DNA of 64,000 nt from Stratiolaelaps scimitus (taxonomy: Eukaryota > Arthropoda > Arachnida > Mesostigmata > Laelapidae): the NCBI GenBank assembly GCA_019614645.1, contig JABWDB010000009.1:9839501-9903500 (forward strand), given 5' to 3'. The notes beneath the pieces were generated by a model. The model made no database searches. It worked only from the letters and a program-made list of their open reading frames with translations, and was not told the DNA's origin. Below, piece by piece: positions 55,701-62,819 of the stretch (its first letter is position 1; each line of letters opens with the position of its first letter). A program made the translations under genes and the position numbers.

Positions 55701-58700
55701 CGTCTGCGTGCATACGGTGAATCTCTGATCAACAGTGCGCCGATCGGTTGCGACACCCGGCATATATCCGACACCATGGATGATCTAGAGCGCCGTCACC
55801 GCGAGCTGACGAACAAGCTTGAGGACAAGTGTCACGAACTAGACGCTGCAGCCGGCGTAATGGCCCAATTCAACAACAAGCTCAAGGCTATCCAGACTAA
55901 CTTCGGTCATCTCGAGGACGAATTTAACGAGTTCGGTCCAATCGGTCGCGATGTTCGTACCCTTAACATCCAGATGACGGAGATTCGAACGTTCAAGGAT
56001 AAGCTGCATAGGGCCGCCGACGAACTGGAAGAGGCAGAGCGCGAAGCTCGCGACATCATTGCTCAGGGTTACACCCAAGACGCAAAGGGTCTAAGAACGC
56101 AGTTGGATAACCTGAAGAAGCAACTGGCTCGCCTCAATGAGAAGGCCAACAAGCGGGAGACCGGCATCGAAGCTATGCTCGAGAAACTCCAGAAGTTCTA
56201 CGACGAGCTCGGTGACGTACAGCGTGGCCTGAACGAAGCGTCGAATGAGGAGAGAAGCTTCCGTCCTGTGGCAGCAGATGTCGAAGCTATCCGTCAACAG
56301 CAGGAGGAGTTCAAGCACTTCCGCCGCAATTTCGTTGAACCGCTTGGAAAAGCAATCGAGGAGATCAACCGCAGCGGTCAGGGATTGGTTCAGTCGGCAC
56401 CTGCTGGCGTAAACACTGCCCAACTAGAGAGCGACATCGAAAAACTCAACAGCGAATGGAACCAGCTCAAGGAGCGACTGAACGAGAGAGAACGGTCACT
56501 CGACGCGGCTCTACTTCATTCCGGAAAGTTCCAGGAGGCTTTAACGAGTGTAGAGAAATGGCTTCAGGAAACAGAGGAGATGGTATCCAACCAGAAGCCG
56601 CCATCGGCTGACTATAAGGTGGTCAAGGCCCAGCTGCAGGAGCAGAAGTTCCTGATCCGTCTGATCCAGGACAGACATAGCAATATACATTCGCTCATGC
56701 GAATGGGAGAAGACGTTATGAAAAATGTCGCCCCGGCAGAGCGCTCTAACATTCAGCACACGCTTGAGGACATCCGCGAAAGGTACGAGAAGCTTCAGAG
56801 TGGAGCCAAGAGGCGAATGGATGCTCTCGAACGAACCCTGCCTGTTGCGAAGTCCTTCCAGGACAAAATGGCTCCACTGGTCGACTGGCTCGACCACTCG
56901 GAGAAGAAGCTGACAGCCATGCAAACCATCCCTACTGATGCCAACAGGGCAGCACAACGAGCCCAGGAACACAAGAACCTTCATAGGGATATTCTCGATC
57001 ATAAGCGAGACTTCGAGGAGCTCACTGAGATCGCCCAGACCCTCATGAGTCTCGTTGGAGACGAAGAAGCTCAGACGGTTGTCGACAGTCTACGAGAACT
57101 CACTGATCGTTATGCTAGGCTCGTGGAGGAGTCCGAACGCTTGGAGGACATGCTCCAGAATGCTAAAGAAGGTAAACAATTTGTCCTCCGCCTCCAAAAA
57201 TGGTGTTTTCATTCTCAAGCTTAAACGTATTCCTAATCAGTGCCACATTTTGTAGTAGTACTGGTAGAGGTAGTGGCGTACATTAACGTCTAAACAGTGC
57301 TAAAACACACTGGTTGGCGGCTTTTATTATTATTATTACTATTAATAGACATTCGTACCTGTTAATCTATTTATGTATTATACAAGATTAAGCCGCCCGC
57401 ACATAACAGTATATAAAAACGTACTCTATTAAAACGCTTCCTTTGTCCTGTTATCATTAGGAATCCGTGCATTCTCTGAGAACTACGATGAGCTACTCGG
57501 CTGGATGAGCGAGATGGAGCGCCGCCTCCAGCGCTATCAAATTTTGAGTGTGTATCCGGAGAAGCTTCAACAGCAACTCGAAGAGCTTACTGAGCTTGGT
57601 GAGGACATCGCCGACCACCAGCGTCAAGTGGACCAAGTCGTGTCAGCCGGTCAAGACATGATGCGGTTCGCCACAGGAGACGATGCCTTTAACCTGAAGG
57701 ATCGCCTCGATAACCTGCAAGCACGCTATAATGACCTTGCAAGCAAAGCGGCCGAACGAGTCCGTCAGGCACAGGAGGCTCTTCCAATTGCGCAGAACTT
57801 CCACCAGAATCACGAGAAGGTATCGAGCTGGATCGATGAGGCAGAAACCGTGCTCAAGTCGGTCGAAAGCGCCGGCCTCAGCTCTCAAGAGAGCGCCATT
57901 CACCGACTGGAACAGGATATCCCGCAGGTCCGTAACATCATTGAAGTAGTTAACCATCTTGGACCGCAGCTGTGTCAACTTTCGCCAGGCGAAGGAGCAA
58001 ACGTCATCGAATCGATGATGACCCGCCTTAACAGGCGTTTCGATGCCATCTGCGAACAGATACAACGCAAGGCTGAGCGCATCGAGCTGTCGAAGCAGCG
58101 TAACAGCGAAGTTATCGGTGATCTAGATGAGCTTAATGACTGGTTCCGAGATCTGGAAAAGCAGCTGCAACATGCTGAACCGATCATTCCCGATCCGGAC
58201 GCTCTCAGCGCAATGCTAAAGGAGCATAAGGCAATCTGTGAGGATGTCAGCAGCCAGAAAGGTCGCGTTAGAGACCTGTTGGCCGCTGCCAAGAAACTCA
58301 TGCGCGAATCTACGGGCGAAGACCAAACGCTCATCAGGGACAAGGCCGAAAACCTTAAAGACATATCAAATCGCGTATCGCAGTTGTGCGCTGACCGTCT
58401 TAGCGCACTCGAACAGGCTCTGCCTCTTGCCGAGCACTTCTTCGATACGCACGCCGAGCTGGTTCAGTGGCTCGAGGAGATGGAGACCGAGGCTGAACTA
58501 CTTGGTGCACCTGCCCTCAACCCTGCCCAGATAAAGAAACAGCAGGACAAGAACAAGGCATTGCTGCAATCGATGAACGACCACAAGCCACTGTTGGACA
58601 AACTGAACAAGACGGGCGCGGCCCTTATTAAGCTGGTACCAATGGAGGAGGGCCGTAAGGTACAGTACATCATGAATCAGGACAACCAGCGTTACAACGA

Positions 58701-61700
58701 TCTCAGAAACCTGCTTAAGAATCAGCAGCAGGCGCTGGAAGAAGCGATGCAGTCAACGGCGCAGTTCGCTGACAAGCTCGACGGCATGTTGAACGCACTC
58801 GCTAATACTGCTGACCAGTTGAACAACGCTGAGCCGATCTCGGCCCACGTCGAAAAGATCCAAGAGCAAATCTCAGACAACAACGCCATCGTCGATGACC
58901 TCGAGAAGAAGTCATCTGCTCTCGACGCCGTGCGCAAGGCTGCCAAGGACGTTATCTCCAAGGCTGACGGAGATGAACCTGCTGTGCGAGACATCAAGAA
59001 GAAACTCGCAAAACTCAACGATCTCTGGGACGAAATCCAGGGACTTGCCAGCAAACGTGGAAGGTCCTTGAATGACGCTCTGTCTGCGGCGGAAAGGTTC
59101 TGGGATGAACTTAATGCCGTTATGAGAGCTCTTAAAGAATTGCAGGACAACATTAACGCCCAGGAGCCACCGGCGGTCGAGCCCAGCGCTATTCAACAGC
59201 AGCAGGATGTACTCCAAGAGATCCGCGAGGAGATCGATAATACCAAGCCCGAAGTTGACCAGTGCAAACAAGCCGGTACTGACCTCATGAGGCTCTGTGG
59301 CGAGCCAGATAAGCCCGAAGTGAAGAAACATATTGAAGATCTAGACCAGGCCTGGCAACACGTAATGACCCTCTACGCGAAACGCGAACAGAGTCTTGCA
59401 GATGCACTTTCGAAGGCAATGGGTTTCCACAACACCCTGCAGGACTTGCTCGAGTTCCTCGACTCCGCTGAGGAGCGATATAGTAAGCTGGGTCCTATTG
59501 CCTCCGATATCGCCACTGTTAAGCACCAGATTGCTGACCTCAAGGACTTCAAAGACGATGTGGATCCCCACATGGTACAAGTGGAGGCCCTGAATCGGCA
59601 AGCCAAAGAACTCACCGAACGCACCACTCCCGACCAGGCCAGGCCTATACGAGAAGCCCTTAAGGAAATCAACAAGAGATGGGCTGCTCTCAATAAGGGC
59701 ATAGTGGATCGCCAGAAGGAGCTCGAGAATGCTCTTCTAAGGCTAGGACAGTTCCAACACGCCCTAAACGAGCTTCTTACCTGGATCAGCAAGACCGATC
59801 GTCAACTGGACGATGTCAAGATCGTCGTTGGCGACCCCCAGGTCATCGAGGTTGAACTGGCCAAGCACAAGGTACTCATGAACGACATCCAAGCCCACCA
59901 GTCCACCGTTGACTCCCTGAATAAGGCTGGACATCAGCTCATTGAGCTCGATCGTTCTAGCAGAGATGCTGGAGAGACCCAATCCAAGCTCGCAAACCTC
60001 AATGCTAGATGGCAGTCGCTTCAGGACAAGGCCAACGACAAGCAGCGACAGCTTGAGGCGGCGTTGCGCGAAGCACAGCTGTTTAGCCAGGAGATCCAGG
60101 ATCTCCTTATGTGGCTGAGCGACGTAGACCAACAGCTAGCATCCTCCAAACCTGTCGGAGGACTTCCAGAGACCGCAAGGGAGCAACTTAACCGTTTCAT
60201 GGAGCTATACAACGAAATCGACAGCAACCGCCACAAAGTAGAGAACACACTGTCACAGGGCTCAGACTTCATACGACGCTCCGATGGTTCTGCTACAAAC
60301 CTTCAGCACAGCCTTAAGACACTGAAATCTAGATGGGATACTGTACTGCAAAAGGCGAACGACAGAAAGATCAAGTTGGAGATTGCGCTCAGGGAGGCGA
60401 CGGAGTTCCATGAGGCACTTCAACAGTTTGTCGATTGGCTCACTGACAGCGAGAAGTATCTGAGCAATCTCAAGGCAGTATCGCGGCTCCTGCCTAGCGT
60501 GCTCGAACAGATCGAAGAACATAAGAACTTCCAGAAGGACGTCTCTGCCCACCGTGAGGTAATGCTGAACCTCGACAAGAAGGGAACCCACCTCAAGTAC
60601 TTCAGCCAGAAGCAGGACGTTATTCTCATAAAGAACTTGCTTGTAAGTGTCCAGCACCGTTGGGAACGCGTGGTATCAAAGGCAGCCGAACGCACCCGTG
60701 CCCTGGATCACGGCTACAAAGAGGCCAAGGAGTTCCATGACTCCTACGAGGCCCTCGACAAGTGGCTCACCGAAGCTGAGCATACTATTGAGGACCTCGC
60801 AAACGTCGGGAACGACCCTGAGAGGATCAAGAAGACGCTTTCCAAACACAAGGAATTCCAGAGAACTTTAGCAGGAAAGCAGGCTACCTACGATGCTACA
60901 ATGAGGGCCGGTCGTCTACTAAAGGACAAAGCACCTAAGCAGGATGTGCCAACCCTGCAAAAGATGCTCGACGACCTCAAGGAGAAATGGAACCGCGTAT
61001 GCGCCAAGGCTGTTGATAAGCAACGCAAGCTGGAGGAGGCACTGCTCTTCTCTGGCCAGTTCAAGGACGCGGTACAGGCCCTCATTGACTGGCTCGACAA
61101 GTCCGTTCCCACACTCGACCCCAACGAGCGAGTGCACGGCGATCTAGACACCGTAAACAATCTCATCGAACAGCACAAGCAGTTCCAGGCCGATCTCAAG
61201 AACCGCCAGGCCAATCTCGAATCCGTCCGTAAGACCTCCAGAGAGTTGCTGCGCACTGCTTCGGCTGAAGATGCAGCTCACATCAGGTAAGCAATCGATA
61301 CATACGCCTGTTCATACATACACCATATATGCACACCACTATTCATTTTCCTCAATTGCCTATTATTATAATAAGTATTTGCCAGCCAACAACTTACTCC
61401 CGCTGGTTCCGCCGACGTTTTTTAACACCCTGCAGGCAGCAGATGTCCGATCTGGAGTCGAAATGGGAAAACGTCATGACGTTGTCAAACCAGAAACAAC
61501 GTCGACTGGACGATGCTCTACGTCAGGCGGAGCAGCTGCACAAGTCGGTGCACATGCTGCTTGAGTGGTTGAGCGACGCCGAGATGAAGCTTCGCTTCGC
61601 TGGCGCACTGCCAGATGACGAGGCTACCTGCAGACAGCAGATCGCTGAACACCAGAGATTCATGAAAGAGATGGAGCAACAGGGCCATAACAAAGAGAAG

Positions 61701-62819
61701 ACGATTGGACTCGCCCACGAAATTCTTCAGAAGTGCCATCCAGATGCTGTCAGTGTCATTCGACACTGGATCACCATCATCCAATCCCGCTGGGACGAGG
61801 TGTCTCAGTGGGCCAAGCAACGCCTGCAAAAGCTTGAGGATCATCTTCGCGGCCTTCGCGATATTCTTGATCTATTGGAAGAACTCATGAGGTGGCTATT
61901 GGGAGCCGAAGCCACGCTCACGGCCCTCGAAGCCCAGCCGTTGCCGGATGAAATACCGGCTACCGAGCAACTCATCGATGATCACAAGATCTTCATGGAC
62001 GACATGTCGCGCCGGCAGCCCGACGTGGATCGTATCGCCAAGGCATTTACGACCAAGGTCGCGCCACAGCCGACATCGAAAACGCCGGCTGGCCGTAGCT
62101 CGCGGGGTCCACATACACGTGCTGGTACGCCAGGCCGCGCTGGAACGCCCACCAAGGGCGCTGCCGGCGAGCCCGGAGGTACGATAACGAATCCTCGTGC
62201 CCGCGAACTCATGGACAAATGGCAGAGCGTGTGGCTGATGGCGCTTGAACGACAGAAGCGTCTGCAGGACCACCTGAAGTATCTGAGGGAACTCGAAGGC
62301 ATCCGAAACTTCGACTTTGATGAGTGGCGACGCAGGTTCCTTGCCTGGCTCAACGCTAAGAAGATGCGCGCCATGGACGCCTTCAGGAAGATTGACAAGG
62401 ATAATGACGGCAAGGTCACCAAGCAGGACTTTATCGATGGCATTGTCGAGTCAAGTAAGTTTCGAATCCCCACTCAGCTGTTCAGTTCTCCCTATTGTTG
62501 TTTAACCGTTAAATACATCGAGTCAAAATAAGATGTATTGTACATTCATGGAACAGGCGCAATATCTTCTACCCAAATCGATTCGAAGGACAGTGACATG
62601 CACAACCCTTATATACGACGAACACACAAAAAGATGCTCCATTGTAAACGTGTAACTCGCGGTTCGACATGTTCACATCTGCTATGATTTCGCTCTCTCG
62701 AAACAGGGTTCCCCACCAGCCGTCTGGAGATGGAGCGCGTGGCAGACATCTTCGATAGGAACGGCGACGGATACGTTGACCACAAGGAATATATGGACAC
62801 CCTCAGGCCGGACCGCGAT
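15480..62819 (+). CDS. shot: Spectraplakin (short stop / MACF1 / dystonin orthologue), partial, 21 exons, both ends outside window
   Basis: Giant cytoskeletal cross-linker. In this family the N-terminal CH domains bind F-actin, the plakin domain binds junctional partners, a spectrin-repeat rod acts as spacer, and the C-terminal EF-hand/GAS2 region binds microtubules. Visible in order: CH2 (15480 to about 17420), plakin domain with SH3-like insert (about 17430-21122), linker (23076-26777), optional plakin-repeat exon (31750-41205), spectrin rod (46448 to about 62030), a Gly/Thr/Pro/Arg linker, and two EF-hands (62394-62429 and 62754-62789). Exons: 15480-15646, 17235-17795, 18061-18318, 18636-18840, 19051-20657, 20793-21122, 23076-23232, 24337-24420, 26553-26777, 31750-41205, 46448-46594, 47519-47743, 48472-49938, 50134-50593, 51926-52036, 53375-53535, 53757-54093, 54307-57171, 57461-61286, 61436-62454, 62707-62819. 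Every junction keeps phase and uses AG/GT borders. CH1, the GAS2 domain and the stop codon are not seen. Family assignment is very secure; exact isoform use is inferred. Confidence 0.97.
15647..17234 (+). other. Intron between E1 and E2
   Basis: Bounded by GTGAGT and tattgcag. It contains a two-copy direct duplication at 15841-15894 and otherwise nothing I can assign. No long open frame continues either neighbouring exon. Confidence 0.85.
15841..15894. repeat. Short tandem duplication, 31-bp period, two copies
   Basis: A 23-base segment containing agggtttggggtttacctt occurs at 15841-15863 and again at 15872-15894, inside the E1-E2 intron. Confidence 0.9.
17235..17795 (+). CDS. shot: E2: second half of CH2 and start of plakin domain
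   Basis: Acceptor attattgcag at 17234; donor AG|GTTTGT after 17795 (the least canonical donor in the gene but the only one that keeps frame). The first base completes the arginine codon split from E1. The peptide starts [11 protein letters not shown], then [20 protein letters not shown] and [16 protein letters not shown], which completes CH2. It continues into helical plakin-domain sequence ([16 protein letters not shown], then [16 protein letters not shown]). Enters and leaves in phase 2. Confidence 0.96.
18061..18318 (+). CDS. shot: E3: plakin domain, spectrin-like helices
   Basis: Acceptor gtttcgccag at 18060; donor CT|GTAAGT after 18318. The first base completes an arginine codon with AG from E2. 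The charged helical peptide begins [15 protein letters not shown] and ends [14 protein letters not shown], matching the plakin-domain segment in which family members carry a similar DGRYY/DGKYY motif followed by a coiled helix. Confidence 0.95.
18319..18635 (+). other. Intron between E3 and E4 with A-tailed insertion-like segment
   Basis: A 317-base intron. It contains AATAAA at 18461-18466 followed 15 bases later by a run of nine A (18482-18490), which resembles the 3' end of a small retroposed sequence; no body could be identified. The acceptor used is accag ending at 18635. A competing tacag ending at 18642 would break the frame. Confidence 0.7.
18636..18840 (+). CDS. shot: E4: plakin domain segment
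   Basis: Starts after accag at 18635 and ends ATG|GTGCGT. The first T joins CT from E3 to make leucine, giving [20 protein letters not shown], which continues the helix seamlessly. It later reads [20 protein letters not shown] and KEKM. It leaves in phase 0. Choosing the second AG seven bases downstream gives a frameshift, so the first AG is the real border. Confidence 0.94.
19051..20657 (+). CDS. shot: E5: main plakin-domain exon with SH3-like insert
   Basis: Acceptor cccattgtag at 19050; donor AG|GTACGC after 20657. Starts in phase 0 with [19 protein letters not shown], a plakin hallmark (compare the WGSDLPSVE-type motif in dystonin), and runs through spectrin-like helical bundles ([20 protein letters not shown]). 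At about 19861-20021 lies the plakin SH3-like fold, beginning [20 protein letters not shown] and closing with [13 protein letters not shown]. In plakins this domain sits inside a spectrin repeat and is thought to be structural rather than a classical proline-peptide binder. The rest is coiled plakin-domain helix ending [10 protein letters not shown]. Encodes 535 full codons and leaves in phase 2. Confidence 0.97.
20793..21122 (+). CDS. shot: E6: plakin-domain C-terminal helices
   Basis: Acceptor tcatttcag at 20792; donor AG|GTAAGC after 21122. The first base completes an arginine codon, then the peptide reads [18 protein letters not shown] and [19 protein letters not shown] and ends LNQIAE plus two bases. 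Helical, charged sequence typical of the end of the plakin domain. The phase-2 exit is the same as that of the proposed internal first exon at 21884-21924, so both can be spliced to E7. Confidence 0.95.
21123..23075 (+). other. Intron between E6 and E7, contains probable internal first exon
   Basis: A 1.95-kb intron. It holds GA-rich tracts at 21316-21342 and 22677-22704, a short CA run at 22230-22247, and the probable alternative first exon ending at 21924. The bases from about 21745 to 21883 would then be its 5' UTR. I could not identify a TATA box or a clear initiator. Confidence 0.6.
21884..21924 (+). CDS. shot: Probable alternative first coding exon (internal promoter) spliced to E7
   Basis: ATG at 21884 has A at -3 (cacgATG) and an in-frame TAG at 21863-21865, so no longer upstream reading exists. 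Thirteen codons ([13 protein letters not shown]) plus two bases AG run up to AG|GTAGGT at 21925. The two leftover bases join the first G of E7 to make arginine, giving a continuous frame into [10 protein letters not shown]. This phase match, upstream stop and donor together are unlikely by chance. If used, the protein would lack CH domains and the plakin domain and begin just before the linker and rod. Transcript support was not available; the promoter is inferred. Confidence 0.62.
23076..23232 (+). CDS. shot: E7: coiled linker after plakin domain
   Basis: Acceptor cgatttcag at 23075; donor TTG|GTGAGC after 23232. The first base completes an arginine codon (from E6 or from the alternative first exon). 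The peptide [20 protein letters not shown] followed by charged helix ends [10 protein letters not shown]. It enters in phase 2 and leaves in phase 0. Confidence 0.93.
23233..24336 (+). other. Intron between E7 and E8
   Basis: A 1.1-kb intron, AT-rich in its second half, with a short TA run near 23813-23824. Nothing else could be assigned. Confidence 0.8.
24337..24420 (+). CDS. shot: E8: short linker exon (28 codons)
   Basis: Strong polypyrimidine acceptor cccctttttttag at 24336; donor AAG|GTGTGT after 24420. Exactly 28 codons, phase 0 to phase 0: [16 protein letters not shown] followed by [12 protein letters not shown]. This matches the shot segment where a helix leads into the AKIYDLR motif carried by the next exon. 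It is too short to be found by ORF length but is fixed by phase and homology on both sides. Confidence 0.88.
24421..26552 (+). other. Intron between E8 and E9
   Basis: A 2.1-kb intron, pyrimidine-rich through much of its length, with a small TA tract at 25457-25472. I see no additional exon with good borders. Confidence 0.8.
26553..26777 (+). CDS. shot: E9: linker exon preceding plakin repeats or rod
   Basis: Acceptor cgttccggcag at 26552; donor AAG|GTGTGTG after 26777. 75 codons in phase 0 at both ends, beginning [20 protein letters not shown], a motif conserved in shot, and ending [16 protein letters not shown]. Because both this exon and E11 border in phase 0, the transcript can run E9 to E11 directly (skipping E10) or E9 to E10 to E11. 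Confidence 0.94.
28472..28523. repeat. (TA)n microsatellite, about 52 bp
   Basis: TA run with one TT interruption near 28507, in the intron before E10. It is self-complementary and could form a hairpin. Confidence 0.95.
29922..29953. repeat. (TA)n microsatellite
   Basis: Uninterrupted AT run in the intron before E10. Confidence 0.95.
30130..30154. repeat. (TA)n microsatellite
   Basis: Uninterrupted TA run about 180 bases after the previous one. Confidence 0.93.
31750..41205 (+). CDS. shot: E10: giant optional exon of plakin repeats and Ser/Pro/Lys-rich tracts
   Basis: Acceptor gatgtgcag at 31749; donor CAAAAG|GTAAAA after 41205; 3,152 codons, phase 0 at both ends. By hand I count about 20 plakin-repeat half motifs of the type hydrophobic-S-L-x-E-A-x-x-x-G-L-I in block 1 (about 32060-33730), about 27 in block 2 (34880-37660) and four weaker ones at the end (40680-41100). 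Examples are [13 protein letters not shown] and [12 protein letters not shown]. Between the blocks are low-complexity Ser/Thr tracts: 33800-34870 with a basic patch KKAKR, and 37710-40450 with about twenty SPSK motifs. In flies and vertebrates the plakin-repeat region is an alternatively included exon of comparable size; here the matching phases predict the same. Proposed roles in the family are binding of intermediate filaments (vertebrates) or junctional targeting (arthropods). The frame stays open past the donor to a stop at 41326. Confidence 0.96.
38851..39345 (+). repeat. Coding tandem array, 105-bp unit, five copies inside E10
   Basis: Units begin at 38851, 38956, 39061, 39166 and 39271, exactly 105 bases apart. 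Each encodes 35 residues containing [17 protein letters not shown] or a close variant. Copies 2-5 are nearly identical at nucleotide level including silent positions; the first is more diverged, and the last loses similarity after about 39341. The unit length is a multiple of three, so copy number can change without frameshift. Confidence 0.9.
41206..46447 (+). other. Intron between E10 and E11 with possible cryptic exons
   Basis: A 5.2-kb intron. It contains a long (TA)n tract at 43659-43716, a poly-A run at 41870-41881, CAA/TTG runs, and several open stretches. Three look somewhat protein-like and have decent acceptors: 41417-41640, 42013-42133 and 45980-46122. None matches the entry phase required from E10, so I do not include them in the gene model. 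An open frame of 222 codons from 42601 looks non-coding in composition. Confidence 0.6.
43659..43716. repeat. (TA)n microsatellite, about 58 bp, longest in window
   Basis: Uninterrupted AT run in the intron between E10 and E11. Confidence 0.96.
46448..46594 (+). CDS. shot: E11: start of spectrin-repeat rod
   Basis: Acceptor ccgtag at 46447 (or caatgcag at 46459, 12 bases later, same phase); donor AAG|GTGAGT after 46594. Phase 0 to phase 0. The peptide [20 protein letters not shown], then [17 protein letters not shown], is spectrin-repeat helix A with its conserved tryptophan. The choice of the first AG is uncertain; it only adds four residues (AAMQ). Confidence 0.88.
46595..47518 (+). other. 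Intron between E11 and E12
   Basis: A 0.9-kb intron with a short TA tract at 47038-47056 and a CTG run at 47147-47158. Nothing else could be assigned. Confidence 0.8.
47519..47743 (+). CDS. shot: E12: spectrin-repeat rod
   Basis: Acceptor tctcaacag at 47518; donor TCT|GTAAGT after 47743. 75 codons, phase 0 to phase 0: [20 protein letters not shown], then charged heptad-like helices ending [11 protein letters not shown]. Completes the spectrin repeat begun in E11. Confidence 0.94.
47744..48471 (+). other. Intron between E12 and E13
   Basis: A 0.7-kb intron with a CA run (47790-47805) and a GA run (48234-48257). No exon seen. Confidence 0.8.
48472..49938 (+). CDS. shot: E13: spectrin-repeat rod, about four to five repeats
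   Basis: Acceptor ctggtttacag at 48471; donor AAG|GTAAGT after 49938. 489 codons, phase 0 to phase 0. Starts [20 protein letters not shown] (helix A tryptophan) and shows further helix-A tryptophans in [52 protein letters not shown] and [19 protein letters not shown], spaced roughly 105-115 residues apart as expected for spectrin repeats. Confidence 0.96.
50134..50593 (+). CDS. shot: E14: rod exon with alternative low-complexity cassette
   Basis: Acceptor gcctctccag at 50133. The rod-like part reads [20 protein letters not shown] and ends IKSSPTR. Two donors of identical phase 1 follow: GTGAGT at 50267 (short exon, 50134-50266) and CAG|GTAGAA at 50594 (long exon). The 327 bases between them stay open and encode 109 residues rich in Asn, Gly, His, Ala, Ser and Pro ([20 protein letters not shown], later [10 protein letters not shown]). 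Both donors join correctly to E15. Without splicing the frame remains open to a stop at 50782, so intron retention could also end the protein here. Confidence 0.75.
50594..51925 (+). other. Intron between E14 and E15
   Basis: A 1.3-kb AT-rich intron. The E14 frame continues to a stop at 50782-50784. It ends in a long pyrimidine- and TG-rich tract (51810-51910) leading to the E15 acceptor. No other exon is seen. Confidence 0.75.
51926..52036 (+). CDS. shot: E15: Ser/Thr-rich linker exon
   Basis: Acceptor gacgcatag at 51925 after a long pyrimidine-rich tract; donor CTCG|GTGAGT after 52036. Enters and leaves in phase 1. The peptide [20 protein letters not shown], then [16 protein letters not shown], is a low-complexity linker between spectrin repeats. 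The last base G plus AT of E16 gives aspartate, producing the conserved DVSPVQQQL start of the next repeat. This phase agreement on both sides is the main evidence. Confidence 0.82.
52037..53374 (+). other. Intron between E15 and E16
   Basis: A 1.3-kb intron. The first 230 bases contain two protein-like open frames (see findings), and AATAAA occurs at 52452 and 52620. The rest is AT-rich with a TA tract at 52590-52601. Confidence 0.7.
53375..53535 (+). CDS. shot: E16: spectrin-repeat rod
   Basis: Acceptor ttcgatcag at 53374; donor AAG|GTACCA after 53535. Two bases complete an aspartate with E15, then [20 protein letters not shown], a segment very similar to fly shot. Continues [18 protein letters not shown] and ends LLAFVLTK. 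Leaves in phase 0. Confidence 0.94.
53757..54093 (+). CDS. shot: E17: spectrin-repeat rod
   Basis: Acceptor tatgaaaaag at 53756 (purine-rich, weak, but homology and phase fix it); donor CTCG|GTAAGT after 54093. Begins [20 protein letters not shown] and ends [19 protein letters not shown] plus QVLG, including a helix-A tryptophan. Phase 0 to phase 1. Confidence 0.92.
54307..57171 (+). CDS. shot: E18: spectrin-repeat rod, about nine repeats
   Basis: Acceptor ctctttgcag at 54306; donor GAAG|GTAAAC after 57171. Starts [20 protein letters not shown] (glycine split with E17). It contains serial spectrin-repeat motifs such as [74 protein letters not shown] and [20 protein letters not shown], the last two nearly identical to fly shot. 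954 full codons; phase 1 to phase 1. The rod is expected to be an extended cytoplasmic spacer between actin- and microtubule-binding ends. Confidence 0.97.
57461..61286 (+). CDS. shot: E19: spectrin-repeat rod, about eleven to twelve repeats
   Basis: Acceptor tatcattag at 57460; donor ATCAG|GTAAGC after 61286. 1,274 full codons, phase 1 to phase 2. Starts [20 protein letters not shown]. It includes the highly conserved blocks [49 protein letters not shown] and [20 protein letters not shown] followed by [20 protein letters not shown]. That last pair is essentially identical to fly shot and marks the distal rod. No internal stop or frameshift is seen over 3.8 kb. Confidence 0.98.
61436..62454 (+). 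CDS. shot: E20: distal rod, Thr/Gly/Pro linker and EF-hand 1
   Basis: Acceptor caccctgcag at 61435; donor TCAA|GTAAGT after 62454. Phase 2 to phase 1. The last spectrin repeats read [20 protein letters not shown] and [19 protein letters not shown]. Then a linker, roughly 62060-62190 ([10 protein letters not shown], then [20 protein letters not shown]), and a final helix [20 protein letters not shown]. The first EF-hand loop is at 62394-62429, [12 protein letters not shown], with acidic residues at loop positions 1, 3, 5 and 12. In the family this calcium-binding pair adjoins the GAS2 domain. Confidence 0.97.
62707..62819 (+). CDS. shot: E21: EF-hand 2
   Basis: Acceptor tcgaaacag at 62706; donor CGCGAT|GTAGGT after 62819. 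Two bases complete the split codon, then [20 protein letters not shown]. The canonical loop [12 protein letters not shown] lies at 62754-62789, with all coordinating positions (1, 3, 5, 9, 12) suitable for calcium. Ends [10 protein letters not shown] in phase 0. The following GAS2 exon is not in the window. Confidence 0.95.
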